NCBI GenBank assembly: GCA_013334655.1
Contig: JAAXXD010000016.1
Span: 1 to 36,232, forward strand
DNA from: Chlorobaculum sp.
Lineage (GTDB): Bacteria > Bacteroidota > Chlorobiia > Chlorobiales > Chlorobiaceae
DNA: 36,232 bases
Reading direction: 5' to 3'
Positions 1 to 7,926 of the stretch are shown piece by piece (positions within the stretch are counted from its first letter, which is position 1; each line of letters starts with the position of its first letter). A model generated the notes under the pieces. It had not been told where the DNA came from and searched no databases. It saw only the letters and a list, made by a program, of their open reading frames with translations. The position numbers and the translations under genes were made by a program.

Positions 1-338
1 TCCGCGAGATGGGACCGAAAACCCTCATCATCAAGAAGGGCGAGCACGGCGCGCTGCTCTTCACCGACAACGGCATTTTCGCCGCTCCGGCCTTCCCGCT
101 CGAATCGATCTTCGACCCGACCGGCGCAGGCGACACCTTCGCGGGCGGCTTCATCGGCCACCTGGCCCGCTGCGGAAGCACCAGCGAAGCCGAGATGCGC
201 AAAGCAGTGCTCTACGGCAGCGCCATGGCGAGTTTCTGCGTGGAGCAGTTCGGCCCCTACCGCTACAACGATCTCGACCTTCTTGAGGTTGACGACCGCT
301 ACCAGAGCTTCCTGGAGCTGTCGCGGATTGAGGCGTAA
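1..338 (+). CDS. PfkB-family carbohydrate/nucleoside kinase, C-terminal part (5' end outside window)
   Basis: The reading frame is open from the first base, so the gene starts upstream of the window; about 112 C-terminal residues are visible. The segment DPTGAGDTFAGGFIGH is the second PfkB signature, which holds the catalytic Asp (GAGD) and the anion hole that binds ATP phosphates. The preceding strand-turn pattern (LIIKKGEHGALL) is typical of ribokinase/adenosine-kinase-like members. The substrate (sugar or nucleoside) cannot be told without the N-terminal half. The stop codon is followed by a short spacer with a 9-bp tandem repeat before the next gene, so it is not clearly co-transcribed with the symporter. 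Confidence 0.9.
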   Translation, partial: REMGPKTLIIKKGEHGALLFTDNGIFAAPAFPLESIFDPTGAGDTFAGGFIGHLARCGSTSEAEMRKAVLYGSAMASFCVEQFGPYRYNDLDLLEVDDRYQSFLELSRIEA

Positions 339-385
339 ATTCACGTTGGGGCGGTTGGTTTTACGCCGCCCCGAATTTTTCTACT

Positions 386-421
386 GTGGACGACGTGGAC
401 TTTGTGGACGGTGTGGACAAC
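386..421. repeat. 9-bp tandem repeat, GTGGACnnn x4
   Basis: GTGGAC begins at 386, 395, 404 and 413, exactly nine bases apart, with variable triplets (gac, ttt, ggt, aac) after each copy. It lies in the 122-bp spacer between the sugar kinase and the symporter. No coding role is visible; it could be a binding array or a slippage repeat. Confidence 0.8.
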
Positions 422-460
422 TGACTGAAGCCCGATGTTGAATTATAAAGCAACCACCTC

Positions 461-2221
461 ATGGCACAACTTACACTGCTCGATATTGCGTTCATTGCAG
501 GCTACCTGCTTTTGACTCTCTTTGTCGGGCTTTTCTTCTCACGAAGAGCCTCCGAAAACGTTGGCGAGTTTTTCCTTTCGGGCCGCAAGCTGCCGTGGTG
601 GATAGCCGGTACCGGTATGGTCGCAACCACATTCGCCGCCGACACGCCGCTCGCGGTGGCGGGGTTTGTCGCCAAGAACGGCATCGCGGGAAACTGGGTG
701 TGGTGGACCTTCGTGTCGGGTGGGATGCTGACGGTATTCTTCTTCGCGCGGCTCTGGCGACGGGCGAATATTCTGACCGATCTCGAATTCATCGAGCTGC
801 GCTACAGCGGCAAGGCCGCGAGTTTTCTGCGCGGCTTCAAGGCGCTCTATTTCGGACTTTTCATCAACGCGGTGATCATCGGGTGGGTGAACCTCGCCAT
901 GTTCAAGATCATCAAAATCATGATTCCGGGCCTCAACCCGGAGCTGACCATCGTAGGTCTGGTGATTTTCACGGCAATCTACTCCGGCATGTCGGGCCTC
1001 TGGGGCGTTTCGATCACCGATGCCGTGCAGTTCGTCATCGCCATGGCCGGTTGCATCGTGCTCGCCGTGCTGGCGGTCAATTCGCCGCAGGTCACGGCGG
1101 CTGGCGGCCTCAAGCAGGCGTTGCCCGGCTGGATGTTCGACTTCTTTCCGTCGTTTTCTTCGACCGTAAATAGTTCTCAGACAGGAGCTTACGCGCTTCC
1201 CTTCACCGCCTTCGCCGCGATGGCGTTCGTGCAGTGGTGGTCGTCGTGGTATCCTGGCGCGGAGCCGGGCGGCGGCGGCTACATCGCCCAGCGCATGATG
1301 AGCGCCAAGGACGAGAAGCACTCACTGCTCGCGACTCTCTGGTTCACCATCGCGCACTATTGCGTGCGCCCGTGGCCGTGGATCGTGGTCGGCCTTGTCA
1401 GCCTCGTGATGTTCCCGAACCTGCCGGTCGGCCAGAAGGAGGACGGCTTCGTGCACGTCATGAACGCCGTACTGCCCGCCGGACTCAAAGGCCTGCTCAT
1501 CGCAGCCTTCATGGCGGCGTACATGTCCACGCTCTCGACCCACCTCAACTGGGGCACGAGCTACCTCATCAACGACCTTTACAAGCGCTTCGTCAAGCCG
1601 GAGGCTGAACAGAACCACTACGTGCTGATGTCGCGGATCGTCACGGCGATCACGGCGATCTTCGCGCTTTATATAACTTTCTACGTGTTGGAGACCATCA
1701 CCGGCGCGTGGGAGTTCATCATCCAGTGCGGCGCGGGCACCGGCTTCGTGCTCATCATGCGCTGGTTCTGGTGGCGGCTCAACGCCTGGTCGGAGATCAC
1801 CTCGATGGTCGCGCCGATCATCGCCTACACTTGGGTGAGCCAGTTCACCACGCTCGCCTTCCCGAACACGATTTACGTCATCGTGCTCTTCACCATCGCC
1901 TGCACGCTCGCTGTCACTTGGGTAACAAAGCCGACCGACCGCGAGAAGCTGCACGCCTTCTACCGCACCACGCGCGTCGGCGGCGTATTGTGGAAACCTG
2001 TCGCCGATGAACTTCCTGACGTAAAAGGCGACACCGGCTTCCCCGCCCTTTTCGCCGACTGGTTTTTCGGCATCGTGCTGGTTTACGCCATGCTGTTCGG
2101 CACCGGCAAGCTGATCTTCGGCGAACCGGTGGCCGCCGCGCTTTATTACGCCGCCGGAGCCGTCGCTGGCGTGATGATCTACCGGGACCTGTCGAAACGC
2201 AACTGGAAAACCTTCGACTGA
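461..2221 (+). CDS. Sodium:solute symporter family (SSS) transporter
   Basis: The product is 586 residues and almost entirely hydrophobic helices, as expected of an inner-membrane SSS (LeuT-fold) secondary transporter that couples solute uptake to Na+. The N-terminal region has the family pattern: first helix [15 protein letters not shown], then [13 protein letters not shown], then the glycine/threonine-rich [14 protein letters not shown] segment that contributes to ion and substrate sites. [18 protein letters not shown] matches the conserved GG..G...TD.iQ motif. The length fits the larger SSS members with a C-terminal extension. The substrate cannot be assigned. The stop codon is 2 nt from the maf start, so it is probably co-transcribed with maf and miaA. 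Confidence 0.9.
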   Translation: MAQLTLLDIAFIAGYLLLTLFVGLFFSRRASENVGEFFLSGRKLPWWIAGTGMVATTFAADTPLAVAGFVAKNGIAGNWVWWTFVSGGMLTVFFFARLWRRANILTDLEFIELRYSGKAASFLRGFKALYFGLFINAVIIGWVNLAMFKIIKIMIPGLNPELTIVGLVIFTAIYSGMSGLWGVSITDAVQFVIAMAGCIVLAVLAVNSPQVTAAGGLKQALPGWMFDFFPSFSSTVNSSQTGAYALPFTAFAAMAFVQWWSSWYPGAEPGGGGYIAQRMMSAKDEKHSLLATLWFTIAHYCVRPWPWIVVGLVSLVMFPNLPVGQKEDGFVHVMNAVLPAGLKGLLIAAFMAAYMSTLSTHLNWGTSYLINDLYKRFVKPEAEQNHYVLMSRIVTAITAIFALYITFYVLETITGAWEFIIQCGAGTGFVLIMRWFWWRLNAWSEITSMVAPIIAYTWVSQFTTLAFPNTIYVIVLFTIACTLAVTWVTKPTDREKLHAFYRTTRVGGVLWKPVADELPDVKGDTGFPALFADWFFGIVLVYAMLFGTGKLIFGEPVAAALYYAAGAVAGVMIYRDLSKRNWKTFD

Positions 2222-2223
2222 CG

Positions 2224-2823
2224 ATGACCGGACGCCGCAAACTCATCCTCGCCTCGCAATCGCCGCGCCGCAAGGAGCTGCTCGCCATGACTGGCATTCC
2301 GTTCGAGACCGCCTCGGTCGAGATCGACGAAACCTTCGATCCAGCGCTGACGGTCGAAGAGAATGTGCTCGCCGTCTCGCGCAAAAAAGCCGAAGCCGTG
2401 CAACGTGCGTTGCCGGAGGCGGACGCCAGCGCGGTCGTACTCGGCTCCGACACCACGGTGCTGCTCGACGGCGCGGCGCTCGGGAAGCCCGGCGATTCTG
2501 CCCACGCCTTCGAGATGCTCTTGGCGCTGCAAGGCCGCAGCCACGAGGTGCTGACCGGCTTCTGCCTCCTGCACGACGGCAACGCCGTATTGAACTACGC
2601 CCGTACCATCGTCGAGTTTGGCGTAATGACCCCAGCCGAAATCACCCGCTACATCGAGGTGATGAAGCCCTTCGACAAAGCCGGAGCCTACGGCATCCAG
2701 GATCCGCTGCTCGCCTGCTTCGTCACGCGCATCGACGGCTGCTACTACAACGTCGTCGGCCTGCCAGTCTCGAAAGTCTACGCCGCGCTCAAACCGCTCT
2801 TTCCATTGGACGCGGATCGATGA
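2224..2823 (+). CDS. maf: Maf-like nucleoside triphosphate pyrophosphatase
   Basis: This 199-residue protein has the Maf/HAM1-fold signature at the N-terminus, [18 protein letters not shown], where the SxSPRR motif binds the phosphates. The later segments [24 protein letters not shown] and a glycine-rich [10 protein letters not shown] end complete the family. Maf proteins hydrolyse non-canonical or pyrimidine NTPs (dTTP/UTP in the YhdE type) to the monophosphate plus PPi in the cytoplasm. The KAGAYGIQD motif favours the dTTP/UTP-type subfamily. It starts 2 nt after the symporter stop and overlaps miaA by 4 nt (ATGA), indicating translational coupling. Confidence 0.95.
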   Translation: MTGRRKLILASQSPRRKELLAMTGIPFETASVEIDETFDPALTVEENVLAVSRKKAEAVQRALPEADASAVVLGSDTTVLLDGAALGKPGDSAHAFEMLLALQGRSHEVLTGFCLLHDGNAVLNYARTIVEFGVMTPAEITRYIEVMKPFDKAGAYGIQDPLLACFVTRIDGCYYNVVGLPVSKVYAALKPLFPLDADR

Positions 2824-3761
2824 GCCAGAAACCGGTTCTCGTCATTCTCGGCCCGACCGCCTCCGGCAAAACCGAGCTGGCCTTCCGCATCGCTCGCGAG
2901 ACCGGCGGCGAGATCATCTCGGCAGACTCGCGCCAGATTTACAGGGGGATGGACATCGGCACCGCCAAGCCGCCGAAGTGGATGCTGGAGGAGGTCAAAC
3001 ACCACTTCATCGACGAAAAAGAGATCGGCGAACCCTTCAGCGCGGGAGATTTCGCCGAAGAGGCTGCGAAACGAATCCGGGAACTACGTCAGCGCGGCAT
3101 TACGCCAATAGTCGCGGGCGGTTCGACGCTCTACCTCGAAGGGTTGCTCAAAGGCTTCGCAGAACTGCCGCCTGCTGATCCGGAGATCAGGGCGCGTTTG
3201 ACGCATGAACTCAAACGCCATGGCGCGGAAGTGCTTTACCGCCGACTCGAAGCGCTTGACCCCGAACAGGCCCGCACGCTCGACCCCACCAAGAGCCAAC
3301 GCCTCATCCGAAGCCTCGAAATCATCGAACTTTCGGGCGAGACCGTCACCGCCTTGCAGCAAAAAACCTCCGGCCCGCCGCCCGGCGTCGACTTCACCAC
3401 CATCGGCCTCGACCTGCCGCGCGAATTGCTCTACGACCGCATCAACCGCCGCACAAGCGAGATGATGCAAGCCGGTCTCGAAGCCGAAGCCCGTCGCCTC
3501 TACGAAGAGTTCCGCAGCCAGTGGCGCAGCAAAACCCTCAACGCCCTCGCCACCGTCGGCTACCGCGAACTATTCGAACACTTCAAAGGAAAACATGATC
3601 TCGACACAGCCATTTCCCTCATCGCCCAACACACCAGAAACTACGCCAAGCGGCAATTGACTTTTTTCAGAAACAGGCTGGATGTCGAGTGGGTTACAGC
3701 ACCGATGGACGAAGCTGGGATTGACGCGCTGGTTGAGGAGATTTGCGGGAGGATTGGGTGA
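2820..3761 (+). CDS. miaA: tRNA dimethylallyltransferase MiaA
   Basis: The 313-residue length is typical. The P-loop [13 protein letters not shown] at residues about 9-21 is followed by [21 protein letters not shown], the hallmark of MiaA, and by [27 protein letters not shown] near residue 285 is the C-terminal substrate/tRNA contact motif. MiaA transfers the dimethylallyl group to N6 of A37 in tRNAs reading UNN codons, the first step to ms2i6A. It is the last gene of the symporter-maf-miaA operon; no clear intrinsic terminator follows. After it the base composition becomes AT-rich. Confidence 0.97.
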   Translation: MSQKPVLVILGPTASGKTELAFRIARETGGEIISADSRQIYRGMDIGTAKPPKWMLEEVKHHFIDEKEIGEPFSAGDFAEEAAKRIRELRQRGITPIVAGGSTLYLEGLLKGFAELPPADPEIRARLTHELKRHGAEVLYRRLEALDPEQARTLDPTKSQRLIRSLEIIELSGETVTALQQKTSGPPPGVDFTTIGLDLPRELLYDRINRRTSEMMQAGLEAEARRLYEEFRSQWRSKTLNALATVGYRELFEHFKGKHDLDTAISLIAQHTRNYAKRQLTFFRNRLDVEWVTAPMDEAGIDALVEEICGRIG

Positions 3762-4059
3762 AATTTCAGCTCCTTAAGCTTCAAAGGCCAACAACTTTTC
3801 CGTATACCAGAAAACGAGAAGAGTTCCCGAAATTTCAAGGTTAGAGTTCATGGGTCCCTTTTCCGGGATTACATTTAAAAACAGAGCGTCTATAAGTTGT
3901 TGTCGGTATTTGTGCCTCCCTTCGCAACGGCAAGGTTGCCCATGCGTCCCCATGTACGTAATAGCGGGTCAATACGGACTGCTGAGTCATGGCAATCTGT
4001 CATTTATTAACTCAAAAGTGTACACGCATTTTCGCAAAATTTCAGTGAAATGACCGCCT

Positions 4060-4218
4060 ATGAAGAACGTGCTTCACTCGAATTCGCTCGGTAAAAAAAT
4101 AGCTGCCCTTATGTGTGAATTTTTGCAAAATCTATCAGAGTTGCATACAAGCTTGAATAATACAATGCTTGACTTTGAAGAAAATCAACCTCCAGCTTTC
4201 CAGTCTATTTTGAAATGA
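4060..4218 (+). CDS. Possible 52-residue hypothetical protein
   Basis: An ATG frame encodes a short hydrophilic-amphipathic peptide beginning MKNVLHSNSLGKKIAALM and ending QSILK. Amino acid composition is protein-like, with an amphipathic helix possible at residues 10-30. No strong Shine-Dalgarno precedes it, and no family is recognised. It could equally be a chance frame or a fragment of a decayed gene. Confidence 0.2.
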   Translation: MKNVLHSNSLGKKIAALMCEFLQNLSELHTSLNNTMLDFEENQPPAFQSILK

Positions 4219-4399
4219 TGAGATCACGAATTTTCTTTTCAGAAGGTAGACGTATAGAAAACTGTGCTACAGTCCAGACAAACCAATAAAAACGTTCATC
4301 GTCGGCTGGATGACCGGTGTGCCTGGTATTGCAGGAGACCCAAACAAAGATGGCTTTCTCGACCTTTGGAGATAAATCAGTTCGTACTGTGGAAATCAT
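4205..4399 (-). CDS. Possible 64-residue hypothetical protein
   Basis: An ATG frame on the minus strand encodes a peptide with several aromatic residues (ERFYWFVWTVAQFS) and a basic C-terminus (KKIRDLIISK). Codon use looks plausible for a gene, but no ribosome binding site stands out and no family is recognised. It overlaps the 3' end of the candidate on the other strand by 14 bp, so both cannot easily be real. Confidence 0.2.
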   Translation of the reverse strand: MISTVRTDLSPKVEKAIFVWVSCNTRHTGHPADDERFYWFVWTVAQFSIRLPSEKKIRDLIISK

Positions 4400-4421
4400 G
4401 GTTTATACAATCTAATTCTTG

Positions 4422-4458
4422 TATAACACTACTAAATGATTATTGCAACAGCCTACTG
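4422..4458. repeat. Imperfect 37-bp direct repeat, copy 1
   Basis: Pairs with 5471-5507; 31 of 37 positions match, including an exact 13-mer gattattgcaaca and an exact 8-mer tataacac at the same spacing. The two copies lie 1,049 bp apart and bracket the coiled-coil gene at 4753-5388. Confidence 0.6.
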
Positions 4459-4752
4459 AAACTGATTCACTATGCCTCAACTGATAAAAAGCGTAAAAGA
4501 CCAATCAAGTGCTTTTTATACAATAATTTATCGGATTCATGCCGGAGTTCTGTGTGACGCACTATGTATATCCCCCTTTGAAAATAACTATCAACACAGG
4601 CTCAGCAACAAGACCAACAAAATCATCATCATCGATCCCTCAATCATAGGCTCTATCTGGAGTGAATAAAACACCAATACACAAAAGAAACTCGTCGCGT
4701 TTGTCGAGTTGCTTTGTCGAGAATTGCTTGATGCGCCTGTGCTTATCGAAGA

Positions 4753-5388
4753 TCAGGCATTGTTCCACAATTCGCGTGCGCGTGCTTTTGCCAGCTCTTG
4801 ATATTTCAACTTCAACTCTTTTTCCTTTTGCAAAAGATCCTGGCGTTTTTCCTGGTATTTCTCCTGATATTCAACAAGGGCAGGAAAGCGGCTCTCCTCG
4901 AAGCCTGTATTTAACGCATAACGAAACTGATCGCTGCCTTCCTGCTTCCATTCGGAATAATCTCCCTGCGTTTCAATCAAAAGGCTGTGCTTTGCCAGCA
5001 GAGAACCAAGAGCGTTGATTGACCGGCGGTAAGTCGCCGAAGCATGTGACTCAGTTGGCGTAGTTTGGAGCAGGCCGGCTGGCGTAGTTGTTTTGCGATG
5101 CGGCCATTGTTCAGGAGTACCAATAGCGACCATGCATATTTCAGGCAAACGCTGAATTAACTGGTTCAGATCACACTTGATTTTTCTGAGTGGTTCAATA
5201 CCTTCAGCATTGACTTTATCAGCGTTTTTTTCGATCTGTCTCTGAATACTGCGCTTCATCCACGACTCGACATCCACTGGAAGTGATTTCCCGAATTCTG
5301 CATAAAGCGCGTCGAGTTCTGCATAGGCAGCGTCAAGATATACTTCAAGTGCCGCAATTTCATTTTGTATTTGTTTGCTATAGGGCAT
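4753..5388 (-). CDS. Hypothetical coiled-coil protein
   Basis: I choose the ATG at 5388 (211 residues, starting MPYSKQIQNE) over the in-frame ATG at 5415, because an AGGAG ribosome binding site lies five bases upstream of 5388. The protein is hydrophilic, without signal peptide or membrane helix. Residues about 4-45 and 170-210 are rich in E, K, Q and L with heptad character, so two coiled-coil or long-helix regions are likely. The C-terminal segment has a repeated EKYQEKYQEKRQD pattern. No family is recognised. It is a lone gene in an AT-rich accessory stretch and is flanked by an imperfect direct repeat, which suggests acquisition. Confidence 0.7.
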   Translation of the reverse strand: MPYSKQIQNEIAALEVYLDAAYAELDALYAEFGKSLPVDVESWMKRSIQRQIEKNADKVNAEGIEPLRKIKCDLNQLIQRLPEICMVAIGTPEQWPHRKTTTPAGLLQTTPTESHASATYRRSINALGSLLAKHSLLIETQGDYSEWKQEGSDQFRYALNTGFEESRFPALVEYQEKYQEKRQDLLQKEKELKLKYQELAKARARELWNNA

Positions 5389-5470
5389 AAAAACTCCTTT
5401 GAAAATGCCTGACAATGTTTGGACAAATCAGCCTTATACAGCAACTGCAGACGGCTTTTTACTTTATATT

Positions 5471-5507
5471 TATAACACAACCAGAGGATTATTGCAACAT
5501 GCTACTG
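5471..5507. repeat. Imperfect 37-bp direct repeat, copy 2
   Basis: Partner of 4422-4458, with the exact 8-mer tataacac, an 8-base variable spacer, the exact 13-mer gattattgcaaca, and a shared ctactg. Confidence 0.6.
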
Positions 5508-5785
5508 CAAATATCGAAGAGAAAGGCGTAATTATCGAAGTAGTTATTCAGCACGCACAACATTTTTGTCGAAAACGCAGTTTATTTCTGACCTCAGCAT
5601 GGCTGTTCAATTGAAAGTACAGCATCCATTGCAGTTATCAACCATGCGTCCATCATCAGAAAACAATTCAGAATATTTGCGTACCAGCACGCTATTAGCT
5701 ATCAATCAGCACTGATATTTTACGCTATCGAAAAAAATTGATTTGAATGAATCGAATTTTGTACGATAATTGTGAAAGGATGGTG

Positions 5786-5851
5786 CTTCGCATCGGGTTT
5801 ACATCTATCCTGCGACTGATGCGAAGTGGAAAAGGCAGCACAACTGCCTTT
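5786..5851 (+). promoter_or_regulatory. Two hairpins in the leader of the STAS gene
   Basis: Arms cttcgcatc (5786-5794) and gatgcgaag (5818-5826) form a 9-bp stem with a 23-nt loop. Directly after it, aaaggcag (5831-5838) and ctgccttt (5844-5851) form an 8-bp stem with a 5-nt loop. The STAS start codon is 37 nt further on. The second hairpin is not followed by a U-run on the plus strand. I match it to no known riboswitch class; leader control of the STAS gene is an inference. Confidence 0.4.
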
Positions 5852-5888
5852 CAAACAATAAGTTATCGTATTTCCGCTGGAGTTATGT

Positions 5889-6527
5889 ATGAAACACTCC
5901 GTATCGACCCGTAAGGAATTGACCATTCTCAAGCTCGAAGAGCCGATTTTCGATGTACGTCACGCCAAAATTTTCAGGACGACTATCGACAGCATGGTCA
6001 GCAACGAGGCCAGTAAAAACATCATCATCGATTTTTCGCAGGTCAAGGCTATCGATTCCTCAGGCATCGGCTCGATGCTGCTGGCTCATCAACTTGCCAA
6101 CAGCTCCGATGGACTGGCTATTTTCGTCTCGCTCTGCCAGCAGATCAAGGATCTGCTCAAGCTGACGAACCTCGACAAACAGCTCTACATCTTCTCTTCG
6201 ATCAACGAGGTCATGACGCTCATCGAGCCGGCGCTGAAGGGAAAGCGCACTCGGTCGCGCCAGCCGCAGGTTCCCGATGAGATTGTCGATGAAATTGGCG
6301 AGGAGCTTGAAATTCCCGAAGAGGTCTTCGACAGCGAGTCTTTCAGCGACGATCTCGATGACGAAACGGATGAGAGCACAGATATTGAAGAACTTGACGA
6401 ATTCGAAAAGACAGAAGAGTTAGAAAAACCCAGGCTGAAAAAAAATACCCCTGAAACTCCTGCTCCCAGAAAGAGAGGACGTCCGAAAAAAAATCCCCAT
6501 AATGGCAAAGAAAAGTTGAAGAGTTAA
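5889..6527 (+). CDS. STAS-domain protein with acidic linker and AT-hook-like C-terminus
   Basis: Residues 1 to about 112 form a STAS domain (anti-sigma factor antagonist type): strand LTILKLEEPIFDVRHAK, then IIIDFSQVKAIDSSGIGSML, in which the DSSG serine is the usual phosphorylation site, and a helix QQIKDLLKLTNL. Residues about 125-180 are very acidic (runs of D and E). The C-terminus is basic and proline-rich with RKRGRPKKNP, matching the GRP core of an AT-hook. Ordinary antagonists are about 100-115 residues, so roughly half of this protein is extra. No anti-sigma kinase or PP2C phosphatase gene is adjacent. The STAS fold suggests partner-switch signalling; DNA contact by the tail is inferred. 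Confidence 0.85.
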   Translation: MKHSVSTRKELTILKLEEPIFDVRHAKIFRTTIDSMVSNEASKNIIIDFSQVKAIDSSGIGSMLLAHQLANSSDGLAIFVSLCQQIKDLLKLTNLDKQLYIFSSINEVMTLIEPALKGKRTRSRQPQVPDEIVDEIGEELEIPEEVFDSESFSDDLDDETDESTDIEELDEFEKTEELEKPRLKKNTPETPAPRKRGRPKKNPHNGKEKLKS

Positions 6528-6687
6528 CACGAAACGATAGCGTATTCTCGACACCTGCAGCGTAATCCCTCATCATTAAACAAGTATTTGCTTTATTGTC
6601 CCCTTAGCATTACTTTTTAAAGTAAGTAGTATCGGTGTACCCTATTTCGTGAAACTGAACGTTCCCCGGAAACCGGAGACTTGCGCC

Positions 6688-7926
6688 ATGCTCGACAACC
6701 TTTTCCAGCAAAAACTCGAGAATCTTCTCGATTCCGCAAACATCACCATTGACGGCAAGCACCCTTGGGACATCAGAGTACATGATCGCCGCATGTTCAG
6801 AAAAACTGTGCTTCAGGGAAATCTCGGCTTTGGCGAGTCTTACATGGAAGGGTGGTGGGATTGCGATGATCTCGAAGAACTGTTTTACCGGATACTCTCG
6901 GCGGGTCTCGACCAGCGGCTCGTCACTGTGACCGCTGTCATGGAGTATCTTCAGGGCACGTTGATCAACCTGCAAAAGCCCGCTCGCGCCTTCACCGTCG
7001 GCAAGCGCCATTACGACGCGGGCAACGATCTCTTCCGGGCGATGCTCGATCCCTGGATGATGTACAGTTGCGCCTGCTGGCGCGAAGCCGAAAGTCTGCA
7101 AGAGGCTCAGGAGAACAAGCTTCGTCTCATTTTCGACAAGCTCGCCATCGAACCTGGCATGAGACTTCTCGATATTGGATGCGGCTGGGGTGGCGCAGCA
7201 AAATACGCTGCAGAACACTACGGCGCGAAAGTAGTTGGCATCACCGTATCTAAGGAACAGGCGATTTTTGCCAGGGAGTTCTGCACGGAGCTCAATGTCG
7301 ATATCCGGCTCATGGATTACCGCCAGCTCGAAGGCGAGTTCGAAAGGATCGTTTCAATCGGCATGCTCGAACATGTCGGCCATAAAAATTTCCGCACCTA
7401 TTTTGATACAGCCCGACGCTGCCTCAAGCCGGATGGGCGAATGCTTGTGCAGTGCATCGGCAGCAATGCGCCGGTGACGAGCACCGATCCGTGGATCGAG
7501 AAGTATATCTTTCCGAACTCAATGCTACCTTCGATCAGCCAGATAGCCAGCGGCTTCGAGGGGCGATTCGTGCTCGAAGACTGGCACTCGCTCAGCTACG
7601 ATTACGCCCTGACGCTCAAGGCGTGGGAACGCAACGTGACCTGCAACTGGCAAAAGCTCGAACATCAGTACGACGAGACGTTTTACCGCATGTGGCGCTA
7701 CTATCTCCTGAGTTGCGCAGGCGCTTTCAGGGCGCGCACGATCCAGCTCTGGCAGATACTGCTGACCCCTTCCGGCATCAAGGGCGAATGCTGTATCCCG
7801 CATCAACCAATGAGGCAACGATTCAGGGATAGAGGTAATGGTTTGGAAAAGCTGCTTCGAATACCCGCACCTGACCGCGAGCGGCATCGAGAATTTCCCA
7901 GATCGGGCGCTGCTGCTGAATCATGA
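6688..7926 (+). CDS. cfa: Cyclopropane-fatty-acyl-phospholipid synthase
   Basis: The enzyme transfers a methylene group from SAM to double bonds of phospholipid acyl chains at the membrane surface. Diagnostic segments are NLGFGESYMEGWWDCDDL, the Cys-containing MMYSCACWREAESLQEAQ, the SAM-binding LLDIGCGWGG, VGITVSKEQ, GMLEHVGHKNFRTYF, and AGAFRARTIQLWQ near the C-terminus. I prefer the ATG at 6688 (CGGAGA 8 nt upstream, matching the family start) to the in-frame GTG at 6649. After the last conserved block, family members usually end within about 15 residues; here the frame continues about 30 more residues and overlaps the convergent namZ-like gene by 104 bp, which suggests a lost stop or late frameshift. 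Confidence 0.93.
   Translation: MLDNLFQQKLENLLDSANITIDGKHPWDIRVHDRRMFRKTVLQGNLGFGESYMEGWWDCDDLEELFYRILSAGLDQRLVTVTAVMEYLQGTLINLQKPARAFTVGKRHYDAGNDLFRAMLDPWMMYSCACWREAESLQEAQENKLRLIFDKLAIEPGMRLLDIGCGWGGAAKYAAEHYGAKVVGITVSKEQAIFAREFCTELNVDIRLMDYRQLEGEFERIVSIGMLEHVGHKNFRTYFDTARRCLKPDGRMLVQCIGSNAPVTSTDPWIEKYIFPNSMLPSISQIASGFEGRFVLEDWHSLSYDYALTLKAWERNVTCNWQKLEHQYDETFYRMWRYYLLSCAGAFRARTIQLWQILLTPSGIKGECCIPHQPMRQRFRDRGNGLEKLLRIPAPDRERHREFPRSGAAAES

Larger units (their letters stand above)
3762..4752. other. AT-rich intergenic stretch without a convincing gene
   Basis: Nearly 1 kb between miaA and the next supported gene. Short open frames exist on both strands but none has a good ribosome binding site together with a recognisable product. 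The two best, at 4060-4218 (+) and 4205-4399 (-), are listed separately with low confidence. The base composition is clearly lower in GC than the flanking operons, which suggests acquired or decaying DNA. One arm of a 37-bp imperfect direct repeat lies at 4422-4458. Confidence 0.6.
5416..5888. other. Intergenic region upstream of the STAS gene
   Basis: About 470 bp with no supported gene. It contains the second arm of the imperfect direct repeat (5471-5507), then AT-rich sequence, then two hairpin-forming segments directly upstream of the STAS gene (see 5786-5851). Confidence 0.6.

Noticed and set aside
3850-4053. 67-residue frame after miaA
   Set aside because: Composition is random (several Cys, no hydrophobic core), no ribosome binding site, AT-rich region.
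6649-6687. GTG start for the fatty acid synthase
   Set aside because: The ATG at 6688 has a better ribosome binding site, and the family N-terminus matches from there.
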